A DNA stretch of 64,000 nt from Cymodocea nodosa (taxonomy: Eukaryota; Streptophyta; Magnoliopsida; Alismatales; Cymodoceaceae), in assembly GCA_036874045.1 (NCBI GenBank), contig CM072342.1:3928501-3992500 (forward strand). The letters are read 5' to 3'. The position numbers were made by a program, and so were the translations under genes. Positions 61,670-64,000 of the stretch are shown here, in pieces. Positions within the stretch are counted from its first letter, which is position 1; the number at the start of each line of letters is the position of its first letter. The notes beneath the pieces were generated by a model. It worked only from the letters and a program-made list of their open reading frames with translations, did no database searches and was not told the DNA's origin.

Positions 61670-62060
61670 TTTTTCCTTGATTATGGATGAAATAACTAAC
61701 AAAATTCAAAGAAAAATATATTTATTTTTGTTATTTTTTGTTGGCATAGTCTTAGCTAATGGAAATAAGGTAAAATTAGTTTTAAAATTAAATTATAGAT
61801 AGATATTTTAGAATCCAAATGATTTTACATAAGACCAAGACTAAATACATGAATTGTAAATGTAGCGGTGCTAAAAACAATAATGATAGTAGCAAGAACT
61901 TTATATATTTATGATTGATTGTAAGTAATAGTGGAAAAAATAAATATGTTATTTATAGAGTTAAAGTGATTGGATAGAGTGGAGGAAAGCATTTAGAGTT
62001 TTATGTAATAAAATAATATCCTTCAATTAAAAGAAAAATTATACATAACATCTATTTTTT
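61670..62060 (+). mobile_element. LINE reverse-transcriptase fragment
   Basis: Alignable to the LINE copies at 3668-5038 in the same orientation: the VLANGN stretch stands where the catalytic DD and following residues would be (about 61748-61765), then segments for NVAVLK and LFIELK, and a terminal NNILQLKEKL-like stretch. Heavily decayed and truncated at both ends. Confidence 0.6.
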
Positions 62061-63145
62061 GAGAAGGATAGGATGGATCTCATTCAAAAAATAATTAAGG
62101 CAAAAAAAAGAGAAAATAACTTGTAAGCCCCATAATCCCTACCATACACAAGTAGCCTATAAGCCCCCATAAAACAAAAGAAGCCTAGGACAAACACGAA
62201 AAACAAAAATTACAACCATGGTATATCAAAAAAAATCTATGAAGTCCCAAAGTAATTGAACAATTGTGAATGCCTCTCCAACAAGTTTCCTCCTCACAAA
62301 CCACATTAGCCCATCTCTTCTTAAAATTCTTGACTTGCCTATCAAGAACCATCGCCAAGGAGGCTACTTGAGACACAAGAGAATAAAGCTAGTCTAAGAC
62401 GTCTGTCTACCTCTCAAGGTGACCACATTATAGAAGATGAGTAAAGGATTCCTCAAAGCTTTTCTAGCTGTGTCAAGTCCAAATCTATGTCAAAATCATT
62501 ATCATTGTGCTTGTCATCCTTAGAGTGCTCCATTTCCTTTGTCTCTTCTGCACCTAAGGAAGTGGGTATATCAACATCCCATGTATCCTAATCTTCATCA
62601 CTGATCTGTAGATCTTTAACCATCTTTGGTGTTGGTTATTGATGCAACTCATCACACCTCCTGCTCATGTGGTTTGTGGCCAATGTCCAAACTTTCCCTC
62701 TAAGAAAGGTCTCCTCCAATAGGTCCCCCAACTTTGCTCTGTAATCTACCTTTGACAAGAATCAAGCACCCAGAAGAAGGTAAGGGTTGATGTGTTGAAG
62801 ACTTGGGTCTATCTTTTGGGTCAAGACCTCCAGCTCAAGTGTAGTATCAAGTTGAATCCATTGCTTACCAATCTTTTATGTTTTTTCCATTTTGGGTTGA
62901 GCATGAGGCCCCCAAAGACCACCTCTGCAACCATTGGTTGTCTTTGGGCCACCCACCCAACTATGATTTATAGTATAGAATATTGAAGTATTAATGATGA
63001 AAATGTACAGGGAGAATGACAAGGAAGGCAACTACAAGGAATATTAGAGGTCCATTTCTCAATAAGAGCACAATGTAGCTTTAGGAACCACACACTCATA
63101 CCCTCCTTTTGCCAAGAATGGGAAGGTGCATGGAGGAGGGACCAA
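62061..63145. other. Intergenic, no gene recognised
   Basis: Moderately AT-rich. A minus-strand open frame at 62185-62376 with KKRWANVVCEEE looks weakly protein-like and may be transposon-derived, but no family was recognised. Confidence 0.4.
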
Positions 63146-63261
63146 TGCTTCTGATGTTTGGCCTTTAGGCATTATGCAGATTCTTGCAAAAACCTGAAGG
63201 TGTGTAGAACCTATCAAAGAGGTCGAACATCAAAGCAAGGATTGCTCTGAATTTAAGGAGG
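63146..63261 (+). pseudogene. Decayed zinc-knuckle (CCHC) of a retroelement
   Basis: Reads CF*CLAFRHYADSCKNLKVC, with C-x2-C-x4-H-x4-C spacing interrupted by one stop. A second knuckle follows, split by a frameshift (CRTYQR, then EHQSKDCSEF in another frame). Paired knuckles of this kind occur in plant retroelement gag/ORF1 proteins. No intact frame. Confidence 0.5.
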
Positions 63262-64000
63262 TTAACAAGGGCATGGGGCAAGGGAGGTAGTGAGGGTGGA
63301 AGTTGTCTACATGCTAAAGGTTGTGGTTTTATGAGAATGCCACTAGAGGTGTCAAGTTGACCAATTTCAAGAGTGAGGGAACCCTGAGGTCATTGTGACA
63401 TGATTAAAGGAATGATAAGGCACTGGAGTTCCAACAGTGGGTGGGAAGATTGTACTGCAGTGACTTCTTAGTGAGGTTACCAAATGCTTCTTGGAGAGAG
63501 GAACTCCTTCAGGTGCAGGAGGGTAGGGCGAATGGATTCAAGTTGGAATGATTAAGTGGCATGTTGAACGTCTATGCTAGTGCCTCCATTTGAGAATATG
63601 TGGCCCAACTTTTAGGCGTTCTCTTTGACTTGTGGAACTTGGTAACTTGGAGAACATTGTGAAATCTTTTGGTGTCCTAAAGAAGGTGAGTAGGGTGCTT
63701 CCTTTAGTTGATATGGAGGCTACAATGGTTAGGGTGGAGCTCCTATGATTGTTGAATGCTATCCTTAGGTGCATAATGCTTGTTCTAATGGAGGAGAGGC
63801 TTTGAGTTGGAGTTCACCTTCCTAGAAGAAGCATGCAACAACAAAAAACATGTGGAAAAGCTACCATGTGAATAGGGGAGTTGTGGGCTTTAGTGGTGGG
63901 AGGCTCCAACGGTGATGATGGCAGTGGACCAAGGTCTAGTAACACAGTAGGAGGAATCATGTAGCAAAGTTGCCAGGTCTTGATGACTTTCCATCTCTGG
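63262..64000. other. Window end, retroelement debris likely
   Basis: Less AT-rich than its surroundings and continuous with the zinc-knuckle fragment. Several protein-like stretches on the plus strand are interrupted by stops (for example around 63480-63620). Probably the rest of the same retroelement; no domain was recognised. Confidence 0.35.

Noticed and set aside
1-64000. CRISPR arrays, bacterial operons, phage or defence systems
   Set aside because: Nothing of the kind was seen; gene structure throughout is plant nuclear.

Overview
This window is nuclear DNA from a flowering plant. It has spliced genes with GT-AG introns, GC-rich first exons in an otherwise very AT-rich background, large introns full of transposable elements, and only five confidently recognised host genes in 64 kb. 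The GC-rich 5' ends (DRP3, the purple acid phosphatase, the PPR gene) in an AT-rich genome suggest a non-grass monocot, for example a palm-like genome. That is an inference, and a dicot cannot be excluded from one window.

Layout. Positions 1-19073 (minus strand) hold most of a dynamin-related protein 3 (DRP3-type) gene. Sixteen exons can be placed base by base (636 codons), and the 3' end with the GTPase effector domain lies beyond position 1. Its introns carry a small LTR retroelement with intact target-site duplication, a second partial copy of the same family, several 5'-truncated LINE fragments (one pair in tandem), small inverted-repeat elements and an antisense Ty3/gypsy remnant. Positions 20.8-25.4 kb are a PIF/Harbinger DNA transposon with an intact two-exon Myb/SANT-like ORF1, a transposase broken by five in-frame stops, and a GC-rich minisatellite. 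Positions 26789-29479 (minus) encode a PAP2-type purple acid phosphatase with a C-terminal membrane anchor. Positions 34.15-42.76 kb are a decayed Ty3/gypsy retrotransposon with both LTRs, its 3' LTR split by a Tourist-like MITE. Positions 43998-46879 (minus) are a two-exon P-class PPR gene of the EMB2076 type. Positions 50985-52780 (plus) are the last four exons of a remorin gene. Positions 58654-59466 (minus) are an intronless RING-finger membrane protein gene. The remaining right end is intergenic DNA with further LINE and gag-like debris.

The host genes do not form a pathway. They act separately in organelle and peroxisome fission (DRP3), organelle-surface phosphatase activity (PAP2 type), organellar RNA processing (PPR), plasma-membrane scaffolding (remorin) and ubiquitination (RING). 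I found no new biological system. The most informative structures are the transposon nestings, several of which can be dated relative to each other, and the intact ORF1 beside a dead transposase.
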